Of a stretch of 64,000 nucleotides of DNA, positions 1 to 10,637 are shown piece by piece. The position numbers were made by a program, and so were the translations under genes. This DNA comes from Byssochlamys sp. IMV 00236. Lineage: Eukaryota > Ascomycota > Eurotiomycetes > Eurotiales > Thermoascaceae. The notes under the pieces are model-generated. The model searched no databases, was not told the origin of the DNA, and was given only the letters and a program-made list of their open reading frames with translations. How positions within the stretch are numbered: position 1 is the stretch's first letter; the number at the start of each line of letters is the position of its first letter. Where the stretch lies: contig MSJH02000819.1 of the NCBI GenBank assembly GCA_001931875.2, positions 186,001-250,000 of the forward strand, in the 5' to 3' direction.

Positions 1-813
1 CTTAGGTACTTAGTTAATTATTTACAACTGCTTAGTAAATACTTTAGAACTGCTTAGTGAATACTTTAGAACTGCTTAATAACTGCTAGGGAAATTCAGC
101 GTAACTATGGTATAACTTGAAGAAATAGAAATTACCATGGAGTCTAGACAATAATAATCTTCAAGTGGGTCCATCAAACTCGGAAAACTCTCGCTATCAC
201 GTGCAAACAGCTGTGGGTCTCAAGGGGTCAGATGATCCGGGGAGATGGATTGACTCTCCACGCGACAATCATGTGACTGCCAAGGCCGTTAGTAAGCGGT
301 TCCGCGTCTCGACGCTAAAACCGAAGCTTGGAACCCCAAGAAACAACAGGGCCAAGATAACAGTAAAAAAAATTCTTTCGGAACTCTCAATTAACTGGTT
401 AACTAGTTAAGTTAACTAAGTTAACATGTCACACCAAGCTGAATAAGCGGAATCTAGAATTGGGGTAACTAACTACAGTATACGATGATGCTTTCTTGTT
501 GACAAGGAAGTGTCCTGGACAAGTCGGCCACCTCTGATTTGCTCCAGGCCTCAAGGCTCATGCTGTGTTGATGTATCAACAGTGGCCACAACGGAGACTA
601 ACGTCATCTAGTGATGGTTTCTTTGCACTGACATTCAGATTTGACTATTTGACTTGGATGACATCTCATGTAAGTACTGTACATTCTGACTCCTGGAACT
701 GATGGCGAATTTACAACTTTTGTGAGCGCTACAGATATTTTCGTTAAATGCTTTTAATTAACAATTGTTGAGTACAAGCTAAACCGTGAATCATCATGTG
801 CAACATCATGGTA
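1..813. other. Intergenic, no gene seen
   Basis: This AT-rich stretch follows the 3' end of the minus-strand kinase gene. Apart from the 22-nt repeat at its start, it holds a run of ttaac/gttaa steps around 390-425 that forms imperfect small palindromes. The one open frame, at 165-410, has no recognisable protein features and I do not call it. Confidence 0.5.
21..84. repeat. Short AT-rich tandem repeat, about three 22-nt copies
   Basis: Two adjacent 22-nt units at 41-62 and 63-84 begin with actttagaactgctta. A shortened third copy precedes them at 21-40. The units differ at a few bases, so the array is degenerate. It sits at the window edge, far beyond the 3' end of the levoglucosan-kinase gene. 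I see no coding potential. It may be a low-complexity spacer or an edge of older repeated DNA outside the window. Confidence 0.6.
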
Positions 814-2273
814 TCACCACTTATTATCAAAGACTTTACCGTTAACATAATTGACCATTTCGTTGACGGGGGAGAGATGGTCTCGTCCGGCCCCGAAAAG
901 CATGCCTTGGCGCATCACTTTCCGATAGTTCTTGCCGGGCGACACCTTGCCCAGAACGTATTCCTGGCGCGTCTCGACACGGGTTGGGACGGGAATGGAG
1001 CGGCCGACAATGGCCTCCATACCTTGCCAGGCGAAGGTGATGGCCTCTTTGGCTCCGGCAGGAATGCCCGCCTCGTCGAGCATAAGAATCTTCGTGGTCG
1101 GGTAGTTTTCTTGGATATACTTTGTGATGTTGGGGTTGTACGCGCCACCTCCACACATGAAGATCTCGTCAATGTGTAGGTCTTTGGGCGCATAGCGACG
1201 GTAGTGGTCCACGATTGCCTGAGCCGTGATGCGGGTAATACTGGCAACCACATCGTCAGGAGTGAGGCCCTTAGCCTCTGCTTTAGAGATAAATTCGAAC
1301 GCCAGGGTGTCCCGGAAAACCTCACGACCAGTGGTCTTGGGCGGGTCCAGGCGGAAGTATGGGTGGTTCTGGAGGAAGTCGTCCACGAGTTCCTGGTCGA
1401 CTTTTCCGCGGGCGCCCATCTCGCCATTTTTATCGTACTCTTGCTCGCCGTTGGTGTAGTGACGAACCACAGCATCAATGAACACGTTTCCAGGGCCGGT
1501 ATCGAAGTCATAGCAGGCATCGATGCCGCCGTGGGAGTCGGGCGGGATGAAACATACGTTGGCGATACCGCCAATGTTTTGACAGGCACGCAGCTTCGTT
1601 GGGTGGTGCAGAACCAAGGCATCAAAGAAAGCGATGAGCGGCGCACCCTGACGGCCGGCCGCCTGGTCACTGACACGGAAGTCCGTGACCGTTGTGATGC
1701 CGGTGCGAGCGGCGAGGAATGAACCCTCGGCCATTGTGAGGGCGCTGCGCACTTCTCCAGGCTCGGGCATGGAAAGGAGCCAGATGGTCTGACCGTGAGA
1801 TCCTAGGACATCGATGGTTGAGATGTCCACGTTGTAGTCCTGGCAGAACTGCTTGACAGCGGCCGCAAATGTCTCTCCCAGAATAACGTTGACTTCCGAT
1901 AGCTCCGAGGGGGAGGTCTTGTTGTGAAGGATGATGTTCATAACACGCTTTTTGATTGTCTGCTCTAGAGGGATTTCTCCGTACTGAAATTAAGGCCGCG
2001 CTATGTCAGTCTGTTCGCTCAGCAGAACAAAAAAAAGACTTTGGTTATGTCCACCCGACGTACCTTGACAAGCTCAAAATGCATGGGAGATTCGGGAGTC
2101 TCCTGTCGGAAATGGCATAGAGCGCAATCAATTCCATCCTGCAAGTATGTGAGCCCTCATTCTGTTTCCCGCATCATCGACCTTGAGCGTTGACTTACCA
2201 TTGACGTGCCACTGTTCAAGCCCAGGACCATCAGGTCCAGGGGCTGGTTGGAGAGATTACCGTTGGCAGCCAT
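814..2273 (-). CDS. lgk: Levoglucosan kinase (anhydro-N-acetylmuramate kinase family)
   Basis: The predicted 439-aa protein is encoded in three exons: 2273-2199, 2138-2064 and 1983-814. Both introns have GT-AG ends and keep frame. Family: levoglucosan kinases phosphorylate and open 1,6-anhydroglucose with ATP to give glucose 6-phosphate; the related bacterial AnmK acts on anhydro-N-acetylmuramic acid. Visible motifs are the N-terminal LNSGTSMDGID nucleotide-binding loop, split by intron 1, then [17 protein letters not shown], the active-site region YDFDTGPGN around residue 205, and [10 protein letters not shown] near residue 330. The length and long stretches agree with the Lipomyces starkeyi levoglucosan kinase as I recall it, including the terminal VLGKVSPG region. 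Fungi lack peptidoglycan, which also argues for anhydrosugar use over murein recycling. The start is the first ATG in frame. The gene is head to head with a sugar transporter. The protein appears intact and cytosolic. Confidence 0.88.
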
Positions 2274-2906
2274 AGTGCTTAACTGTCCTTGACTAGAAGT
2301 TCGCTGAATTGCTCACTCGCCGACGAAAGTGAGAGACTCGACAACCTTTATACCGCCACGGCCGTGTTCGGTTCCCAAAGTTACCACACACCTGGAAAGT
2401 TCTCGGACAAACGTGCTAGATTAGAAATTTAGCCGCCTCCGGTATATTAATAAAAAATTTAATTACCGCAGATGAGCAAGCCTTTCGCTGAGGCAAGACG
2501 TCAAGTTCGCCAAGTGGTTGACCTTCTAAACGGCTAAACGCTTAAACGGCTAAACGCCTAACCGGCCGAACACTCCCCCGGTCCTCCACATTTTCTTCTC
2601 CACGGCATCTCTCGACGGAGTCGACACTTTCTCTGGCGCAGACCAACGGCCTCCGCAATCATGAGGTTTGGTTAGCTCGTGGAAATCCGGATCTCCGGAG
2701 GCCTAGCATACGCGCGCGTGCTCTATGCGTGGGTTCGGCCGGGAGTTTTTCTAAGGTGGCAAACCAGAACGTACGATCTACTAAAATATTTAAACGAATG
2801 CCAACCCCGGACTCTGCATACCGGCACTATTCTGAGCTTGGACGGTCTGTGGGTGACCGTTGGGCAGTTTTCTTATCAGTTTCTGTTTCTTAGCAGTTAA
2901 AGAAAC
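2274..2906. promoter_or_regulatory. Shared promoter region between the kinase and the sugar transporter
   Basis: This 633-bp gap separates two divergently transcribed genes, so it must carry both promoters. It contains the near-tandem 16-nt repeat at 2531-2562 and several matches to the CreA carbon-repression consensus SYGGRG: CCGGGG on the minus strand at 2576-2581, GCGGAG on the minus strand at 2651-2656, and a CTCCGGAG palindrome at 2693-2700 that gives one match per strand. The motif is short and matches by chance often, so binding is inference. Confidence 0.5.
2531..2562. repeat. Two near-identical 16-nt tandem units in the divergent promoter
   Basis: Units at 2531-2546 and 2547-2562 both start CGGCTAAACG and agree at 14 of 16 bases. 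A further taaccgg follows directly. CGG half-sites spaced this way are the kind of element bound by fungal Zn2Cys6 regulators, but no factor can be named from the sequence. Confidence 0.55.
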
Positions 2907-4769
2907 ATGGGCTACACAACGGCATGGAGACGCCTGTCTCCCGCTCAACTCAATGTGGCCATTCAGGCTTTCTCCCTGCTTTGCATATTCTTCGAGGGAT
3001 ATGACCAAGGTGTGATGGGAGGAGTCAACAGCTCGCCGAGATACGTCGTGGAGGTTGGCATTGGCAAACCTGACGGCACCGTCACCGACACCACCCATCA
3101 GGGTGGCATTGTCAGCGTCTACTATCTCGGATGTATCTTTGGCTGCTTTGCGGGAGGTTGGCTGGCCGACCGCATTGGACGTATCAACGGTCTTTTCATT
3201 GGCTCTATATTTGCGCTCATTGGAGGTGCTCTGCAGGCTGCCATTCAAAGCTCCGATTTCATGTTGGTCGCTAGAGTCGTGACCGGTGTTGGTACTGGAG
3301 GTAGGAACATATTATTCGATCGAATCAAACGTGTGGATTTTGTTTTGACTGACATGGAAATTACTAGCATTGACTGGTATCACGCCGGTGTTTGTGTCAG
3401 AGACTTCTTCGGCTGAGCATCGCGGTGGCTTCTTGGGATACGTCTTCATTGCAAACTGTAAATCTACCCTTCTTGACTCTACCAGTGTGGTAGTGGGAAA
3501 TATGTGCTGATGTCTTTCAGATCTCGGTATCTCTGTGGCCTACTGGATGTCCTTCGGCCTTGCCTTTATCAACAATGGCTATTCCGATATCCGCTGGCGC
3601 TTTTTGCTTGCCTTCCAATGCATTCCTGCCCTGCTGCTGGTGATTTTCATCAAGATGCTACCGGATAGCCCACGTTTTCTTGCATCGGTTGGCCGTAACG
3701 AGGAGGCTCTGGATCTGCTCACCAGAATCCGAGCCCATAAGGCGACTCCGTTGGAGATTAATCGCGAGTACTCGGAGATTGTTGCTGCTGCTAAAGACAG
3801 CCAGCCCAGTTCTCCTCTTCAATTCGTCAAGATCTTGGTTGGCAAGGGCGGCAAACCTGGCAGCAATCTGGGCCGACGTGCTTGGCTTTGCGTGTGGCTT
3901 CAGATCATGGCCTCCTGGACTGGTATTACGGTATGTTTCAAGGATCAAGGTCTGGGTAGGAATGGCTACTAACTTGACAACTATTCAGGCTGTCACGGCA
4001 TACTCTCCTGTCCTTCTCAGTCAAGCTGGTTATAGTACGGTTACCCAAAACGGTCTTGCTGGAGGACTGAACACAATCGGTATTCTGGGTACCCTCATCA
4101 GTACGCAGATCGTAGATCGACTTGGTAGGAGGATGTGTCTGATGCTAGGCTCCGCGGTTCTGTTCGCCGTTGAACTAGTGGTAAGTTTGCATAATCCGTA
4201 TGCCATCTACAAACGTTTGGAGGGACTAACTTAAATACTTGCAGGCGGGCGGCGTCTATGAAGGCTCCCTTCAACACCCCGAGAAGGCCGCGCAGTTTGC
4301 ACCAGCTGCCGTGGCTATGCTCTTCCTCTTTAACTTGGGATACGCTGCGACTTGGGGAACGGTAGCCTTCCTTATCCCGACAGAGATCTTCCCATCGGAT
4401 CTGCGGGCCCAAGGAAACGGTTTTGGCGTCACTGGATGGGCTATCGGAGTGGGTATGACCACCCTCGTCAACCCCGTCATGTTTGGAAGTCTGAAAAGCC
4501 GCAGCTACTTCCTGCTGGCTGGCTTGAACCTTCTTTGGATCCCTATTGTGTATCTGTTCTACCCGGAAACGCGCAACCGGTCATTGGAATCCATTGACCT
4601 GTTGTTCTCCACCCCAGAGCCATTCTATTGGAACATGGAGCGGGCTTATCGCATGCACATTGATGCGCTTGGAGACGGAGAGACTGGGAAGGCCACCGAT
4701 GAGGGCAGCAACAAGCTCGCTGCAGACCAAGAAATCACCCACCAAGAATTCTGTGAGACAGTTGTGTGA
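2907..4769 (+). CDS. MFS sugar transporter
   Basis: A 536-aa protein is encoded in five exons: 2907-3300, 3368-3457, 3521-3930, 3989-4180 and 4245-4769. All junctions are GT-AG and the frame closes. It belongs to the sugar-porter branch of the major facilitator superfamily, expected as a 12-helix plasma-membrane symporter. Signatures are FEGYDQGVMGG in helix 1, the loop motif DRIGR near residue 92, the central LPDSPRFL, a second DRLGRR in the C-terminal half, and PETRNRSLE after the last helix. Splicing exon 1 to exon 2 restores the conserved GTGALTGITPVFVSE region. The substrate cannot be read from the sequence. Its divergent partner is a levoglucosan-kinase homologue, which suggests an anhydrosugar or a related hexose. 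Carbon-source control is likely given the shared promoter. Confidence 0.9.
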
Positions 4770-5306
4770 TTACAGACTGTACCATCTGTCTTATCTAGAA
4801 GTGTGATAGTTCGATTGATGTTTCTTTTGTTCTTCGTGATGGGCTTGGGGATCTGTGTACAGTACATACATACAAAACGCTCCAGTCAGTCAGCTTACAC
4901 TAAGGCCGAAATTTACGGCAGGGAGTAGATAAATGGAAAAAAAGAAAACTCTCCATATGGTGAAATCAAATGACTGTGTTGATTATTCCAAGGGGGCAAG
5001 AATAAGTTAATGCAGAGTCCATTCAATACAGTAGAGAAGCTAGATATGGTGATATCCAATAATTCCTTAACAATGATCGGATGTTCATTAGATAAAGAAT
5101 AATGCATCCAATTCCGGCTTCCGCCGCGGGGCAGAAAAAAAGTCGCGGGCGGTGACACATCGGACGGCGGGGGCCATTGAAACGGTCCGTATTTGAGCAG
5201 ACATCAATTGACTCATCGTCGCTGCAGGAAGAGAGCATTCAAGACCTCCTCTCTCTTTTTATTTTCATATCCTTTGGCGTACAGCTAGCCAGCAAGGCCT
5301 GCGAAA
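4770..5306. other. Intergenic: transporter 3' end and HIS4 promoter
   Basis: The spacer holds the transporter 3' region and the HIS4 promoter and leader. Its one clear element is the TGACTCA site at 5209-5215, annotated separately. A pyrimidine-rich tract (ctctctttttattttc, about 5250-5265) lies just before the HIS4 start. Confidence 0.6.
5209..5215 (+). promoter_or_regulatory. Cross-pathway control element (Gcn4/CpcA-type TGACTCA)
   Basis: The palindromic heptamer TGACTCA matches the consensus bound by Gcn4 and its filamentous-fungal counterpart CpcA, the bZIP activator of amino-acid starvation. It lies about 90 nt upstream of the ATG of the histidine gene, where such sites are functional in other fungi. 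Confidence 0.75.
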
Positions 5307-8017
5307 ATGGCTACGCCACTTCTCGTTTCCTTCGACCCCTCCTCCCCCGCCGAGGGGCTCTCTCTTCAGCAGATCTCGTACTTTGGTCGCGTTCTGATCA
5401 AAGCTAAGAGTCTGTCGCAAGCCTCTGAGTTTATCAGCAAGAACTTCCCCCTTCTCGATGTCTACGTTGACGCCACGGAGATCGCCTCTGTTGGAGACAT
5501 CGTCGACATTCTGAACGCCGGTGCCGCAAAAGCATTCGTTTCGCTGGAGCAATTGGAGGCCCTGTCGAAGGAGCAGGATGTTTCTTCGACACGACTGGTC
5601 GTTTACGCCCCATCTAGCAAAGAAGTACAGACTGTCAAGAGCTGGATTGCTGAGAATGAGGAGAGGAAGGAAATTGGTGTCTTCACCACTCCCGCCGAAG
5701 TGAAGAACGTTGCGGAAACACTCAACATTGATCTTGAGGCGCAGAGGCTTTACGCATCGTTTGTCGGACAGTCTGTGACGGAGGATTCTGTGAAGGCTTC
5801 TTTGGGACAAGGCGCCGTCAGCATTGTACCATCGCAGGCATTGACCTTTGAAAAGGAGGCGGGAAACAAGATCTCCGCTGGCAAGTTGGTGGCTGCGCGT
5901 GGAGTCGCGGACCAGAACTCGGGTCTCTATGCCACGACAGTCACGGATGAGAGAGGCATTCTGCTTGGATTTGTCTGGAGCAGCGACGAGAGCATTGCGG
6001 AGGCCTTGAGGACAGGAACTGGAGTCTACCAGAGCAGAAAGCGAGGATTGTGGTACAAGGGACAGTCCAGCGGGGACACCCAGGAACTTATCCGGATTGG
6101 CTTCGACTGCGACAGCGATTGCTTGGTTTTTGTCGTGAAGCAGAAGGGCAGAGGTATGTAGCTACACTCTTCCCGCAATGCGCAAGCACTAAACTGTCTG
6201 TATAGGATTCTGTCACCTTGGCACGGCCAGCTGCTTCGGGCCATCTGCAGGTCTCTCTCACCTCCAGAAGACATTGGAAGCTCGCAAACAAGATGCCCCC
6301 GCCGGATCGTATACCGCCAGGCTTTTCAACGACCCCAAGCTTGTGCAGGCTAAAATCATGGAGGAGGCGGAGGAGCTGTGCCAGGCGCAGACGAAGGAGG
6401 AGATCGCTTTTGAAGCCGCAGACCTGCTGTACTTCGCTCTCACGAAGTGCACCGCTGCTGGTGTTAGCCTGAAGGATATTGAAAGAAATCTTGACCTGAA
6501 GAGCTTGAAGGTCAAGAGGAGAAAGGGCGACGCCAAGGGTCCCTGGGCCGAAAAGCTCGGCCTTACGAAGCCCGCAGAGACAAAGACGGCGACTCCTGCT
6601 CCCAAGGAGCAGCCTGCGGCCAGTGATAACAGTGGTCGTATCGAGATGAAGCGTATTGTCACTGCTTCTACCCCAGCCAACGTGGTGAAGGATGCTCTCA
6701 AGCGCCCGTCCCAGAAGTCCAATGAGGCCATTCTCGGTTTGGTCCGCCCTATTGTCCAAGATGTCCATGACAATGGAGATGCCGCTGTCCTCAAGTACAC
6801 CCACAAGTTCGAGAAGGCTACGTCACTGACATCGCCGGTTCTCCGTGCGCCGTTCCCTGAAAGTCTGATGCAGCTGTCTCCTGAGACTATCAAGGCCATC
6901 GATGTCAGCTTTGACAACATCAAACGCTTCCACAGCGCCCAGCAAGACAAACCACTTGTGTTGGAGACCATGCCAGGTGTAGTCTGCTCGCGCTTTTCGC
7001 GACCAATTGAAAGAGTTGGACTCTACATCCCCGGTGGAACCGCTGTTCTTCCTTCAACTGCCCTGATGCTGGGAGTACCAGCAATGGTGGCAGGATGCAA
7101 GAAGATCGTTTTTGCCACTCCTCCTCGATCTGACGGCAGCGTATCCCCCGAGATTGTTTACGTTGCGCACAAGGTCGGCGCAGAGAGCATTGTGCTGGCT
7201 GGTGGCGCGCAGGCCGTTGCTGCGCTAGCCTATGGTACGGAGAGCATCACCAAGGTCGACAAGATCCTGGGTCCGGGTAACCAGTTTGTGACTGCAGCCA
7301 AGATGATGGTATCCAACGATACTTCTGCAGGTGTCAGTATCGACATGCCAGCCGGGCCCAGTGAAGTCTTGGTTGTGGCAGACAAGCAGGCTAACCCGGC
7401 CTTCGTTGCTTCTGACCTGCTGAGCCAGGCCGAGCACGGTGTGGATTCTCAGGTGATCCTCATCGCAGTTGATCTCAACGAGCAGGAACTGGCAGCCATT
7501 GAAGACGAGGTTGATAAGCAGGCCAATGCCCTGCCACGTGTTGATATTGTGAAGGGATCCATCGCTCACTCGGTTACCTTTGTGGTTATGGATATTAAGG
7601 AGGCCATGGAGCTCAGCAACGACTACGCCCCTGAGCACTTGATCCTTCAGGTGCAAGACGCCGAAAAGGTCGTTGATCTGGTGGAGAACGCCGGAAGTGT
7701 GTTTATCGGTCCCTGGACACCCGAGAGTGTGGGCGACTACTCTGCTGGTGTCAACCACTCTTTGCGTAAGTTTTCTTTTGCTTTCATTTTGAAACATACC
7801 GCTGACTTCCCTTCCAGCAACGTACGGCTACGCCAAGCAGTACTCTGGTGTGAACCTAGGCTCGTTCGTCAAGCACATCACCAGCTCCAACCTTACTGCT
7901 GACGGTCTGTACGGTCTGTCCTCGACCGTGGAGTGCCTCGCCGCTGTGGAGGGTCTGGATGCGCACAAGAGGGCCGTCAGCATCAGAGTTGCTGCTATGA
8001 AGAAAAGCCAGGCATAG
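5307..8017 (+). CDS. HIS4: Trifunctional histidine biosynthesis protein (PRA-CH / PRA-PH / histidinol dehydrogenase)
   Basis: An 868-aa protein is encoded by exons 5307-6153, 6206-7765 and 7818-8017. It carries three activities: phosphoribosyl-AMP cyclohydrolase (about residues 190-290, with metal-ligand cysteines in CDSDC and FCHLG), phosphoribosyl-ATP pyrophosphohydrolase (about 295-385, EEAEELCQA and FEAADLLYF), and histidinol dehydrogenase (about 427-868). These are steps 2, 3 and 9-10 of histidine synthesis. The dehydrogenase shows the ALAYGTESI and LSQAEHGVDSQ regions and the NHSLPTYGYA segment, restored across intron 2. Intron 1 splits a Gly codon inside the cyclohydrolase metal-binding region. 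Length and domain order match fungal HIS4. A TGACTCA site upstream suggests CpcA induction on amino-acid starvation. No defects are seen. Confidence 0.97.
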
Positions 8018-8555
8018 GCTATTATCGCATGAATGATGTCTGTTGGTTTGATTTTCCGAAAGTATGACCTCTTTGCCTCACCTTATCTATTATCTGTAAA
8101 TGTTACGATTATATGCCTTGGCCTGGAATTATAGAATGAACGCCGGATCAGAAAAAGTTATTGTACTCTACATCTAATCTAACCTCTCGGTTGTATCTCT
8201 TGACTGGAGAAGGACACTGCTGCATATCGAAGTCATGACAAAAAGCTGTCTGATCCCGCTATACTGGAAATATAGTCCAAAGACAAACTTTTGGTGGTAT
8301 CATTGTAGAATCGCTACCTACAGTCTATATGTACATACATACAACCCAACACCATGCGCCCTTTTTTTGGCCTAAAAACTCCGAGCCAGAGACTTCGCCG
8401 TATAAAACCCATAAGAAGGAAAATATGAGTTGACAGAGAGACATTATCCCCCATCTTCGCGACACGAGGATGTAAATGCACCGCACATGCCTATCATCAT
8501 TCATAAGCAGGAAAATGCACCGGACCAAGAAACGTATATTCGATATCAGATCAGA
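8018..8555. other. Intergenic between convergent HIS4 and UTP11 3' ends
   Basis: The region is AT-rich and should hold both 3' untranslated regions. I see no coding frame with family features and no strong repeat. Confidence 0.5.
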
Positions 8556-9585
8556 TCACTTCTTCCGCTCCCTGATCCTCCACTTGACGCCATTCTTGTT
8601 CTTTCCTCCAACTGCGTTGTCCATTCGTCCACGCTGCCATTCCAGCTCTCGCTCCGCGGCGGTAATCTCAGCATATTGCTTCTTCAAAGCTTTCAGCTTG
8701 TTGTGTCGCGCTTCAGCGGCTCGCTTCTTTGCCTTGCGCGCGGCGCGCAGTTCACGGAACGCTTGCATTTCCGCCTCAAGCTGCTTTTTGGATTTTTTCT
8801 GGTTCTGATTGGACTTCTTGGATAATTGTCCGAAAGAGTCATCATCATCTTCGTCCATTTCGTCGCTGTCTTGGTCGAGTTCCCGACCGAGTTCCCTCTG
8901 CTCCTCACGGCTCTCTGCAAAAACAACCTTCTTCGGCTTACCATCATCCTCTTCCTCCTCGTCGAAATCGAAAAAGTCGTCCTCCTCATCCTCATCCTTC
9001 CGTTTCGTCGTCTGGCCCTCGCCCAGAACTTCCTGGATTCCATCCTGCATCTTCACCTCTTGCTCTAACCGCTCCATCTCGCGACGGATCCGCTCCCCAA
9101 CCGTACGGAGGTATCCCGCATCCTGCGTCTTGAGCAATTTCGCAGCTTCGTTACTGAGTGATTGGCCCGATTCGCGCGCTCCGTGTTTACCCTGCTTGGC
9201 AGCTCGGTCGGAAAGCATCCCAAAGGCGAATTCATCGGGGTTGCGATCGCGCGCCTTTTCGCGAAGACGTTGTAGTTTGGCCTTTTTGACATTGTAGTCT
9301 TTTGCGCGGAGGGAGTAGTCCTATTTATTTAAATAAGATTATTTTATCAGTTATATATATTCATTTATATAATGATTCTTTATCCAGAAGAGAAAAAAAA
9401 GTTTCATAGTAGTAGCGTCCGGATTCTGCTGCTAGAGAAACGCAGAAAATGCCACCACAAACAGCCGACGAGGAGGAATAGAATCTCACCTTGTGTTTCT
9501 CGAGAATACCCCATTTCTCGCGACCTTCGAGCTGACCACGCTCGCGGTGCTGCCGTCGTTGGACGGCGTTTCGCATAGACGACAT
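8556..9585 (-). CDS. UTP11: U3 snoRNP-associated protein Utp11 (SSU processome)
   Basis: A 286-aa basic protein is encoded in two exons, 9585-9490 and 9320-8556, joined across a 169-nt intron that is long for this window. The N-terminus (QRRQHRERGQLEGREKWG then LEKHKDYSLRAKDYNVK) matches the Utp11 family closely, as does REKARDRNPDEFAFGM. The central part is acidic and low in complexity (DDDDSFGQ and similar) and the C-terminus is Lys/Arg-rich, as expected for a nucleolar 18S rRNA-processing factor. The start is fixed by the conserved N-terminal motif. The gene is head to head with CMC1, 548 bp apart. Housekeeping expression is expected. Confidence 0.93.
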
Positions 9586-10133
9586 TCTGTGCAGATAGTT
9601 TCCTTCTCAACTGCTCAAAATGAATCGATAGGTATGTAAGGTAGTTCCTGTATGAACAAGAACTGAAAAATGAAACCTAAGCCCCACTGGTCTTCCCCTT
9701 TGAAAGCAAAGAGAGAATAGCTCAGAGAGATGGGGTGGTGTTTTGCTGATCGGCAGAAAAACGAGAGGTGGTTTGAGGTGATTTTTGGACTTTGGCAGCT
9801 AAAAAAATGGATGGGGTTTGCGGATCGGGAAGCGGAGCAAAACCGTCGGCCGAAGTTGATTTGCGTTTGCGCGGCTGTTCAATTCAACAGAACAACCTCG
9901 TTGACTTTTGACTCGTGGGGGAGGTTCGTGATCTTGAAGAGTCTTGAGCAAATTACTGTTTATGGTTTTCTAAAGTCTTCGTTTCTTGCGGAGCCCTCGA
10001 TTGTTGCTTGGTTGGAGAGAAGAAGTCAACTCCGCCAGGTCCCGTTTTCCTCAGCTTGAGACGAATCGACAGCAGAAACAAATCCCCCAGGGAGCTTCGC
10101 GTGTCTATTATTCTGTTCTATTTACCTCTCACA
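9586..10133. other. Divergent promoter region, UTP11 / CMC1
   Basis: The 548-bp spacer is purine-rich on the plus strand. Open frames inside it (for example 9730-10059) lack family features and overlap what should be promoter and leader sequence. Confidence 0.5.
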
Positions 10134-10637
10134 ATGGCTACCGCTTCAGCATCGCAGGGCACGACTCCTAATGCCCCAGGACCGCAACTCAATCTCCGCA
10201 ACCCCGTCCCCCTCTCCGCGGCGCAGGAACAACAAGTCAAAGAGCTGTACCATAAGCGAGTGAGGGGATACTGCGCGAAGGAAATCAAGGGTATAGACAT
10301 TGCCGCTTTTTTGTTTTTTCTTTCCAATCGAACAAAGCTTGCTGACTATCCTTCCGCAGAATTCGCCCAGTGCGCCGTCAACCGCACCGTGACTGCAACA
10401 TGGGTCTGTCGCCAACAACGCCTTGCCATGAACGCCTGCATGCTCGAGCACGCGAAGCCTGAAGAGGAAGATCGCGCGAGAGAAGAGTGGTTCTTGAAAA
10501 GGGAGGAACGACGTCGTGAGAAAGAGCAGGAGCTGGCTGCGGTCGAGAAGAGACGTCTAGAGGTCATTCAGATGATGAGGGAGGATCAGGAAAGGAGGAG
10601 GAAGTTGAGAGAGCAGGAATTGCAGCAGAAGAGATGA
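10134..10637 (+). CDS. CMC1: Cmc1-type twin CX9C mitochondrial protein
   Basis: A 144-aa protein is encoded by exons 10134-10290 and 10360-10637. After splicing it has exactly two CX9C pairs: C(AKEIKEFAQ)C and C(RQQRLAMNA)C, about residues 48-58 and 70-80. This is the coiled-coil-helix-coiled-coil-helix fold imported into the intermembrane space by the Mia40 relay. Cmc1 proteins assist copper delivery and COX1 maturation for cytochrome c oxidase. The C-terminal half is a long charged helix rich in Glu and Arg (REERRREKEQE and similar). The intron falls inside the first CX9C loop, so unspliced RNA would lose the motif. Another small CX9C assembly factor is possible, but spacing and flanking residues fit Cmc1 best. 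Confidence 0.88.
   Translation: MATASASQGTTPNAPGPQLNLRNPVPLSAAQEQQVKELYHKRVRGYCAKEIKGIDIAAFLFFLSNRTKLADYPSAEFAQCAVNRTVTATWVCRQQRLAMNACMLEHAKPEEEDRAREEWFLKREERRREKEQELAAVEKRRLEVIQMMREDQERRRKLREQELQQKR

Noticed and set aside
796..1722. Plus-strand frames and extra minus-strand frames over the kinase gene
   Set aside because: They lie wholly inside the strongly conserved kinase exon in other frames and have no family features.
8809..9297. Ser-rich plus-strand frame of 162 codons
   Set aside because: It is the complement of the acidic and Lys-rich Utp11 codons; serine runs arise from that composition.
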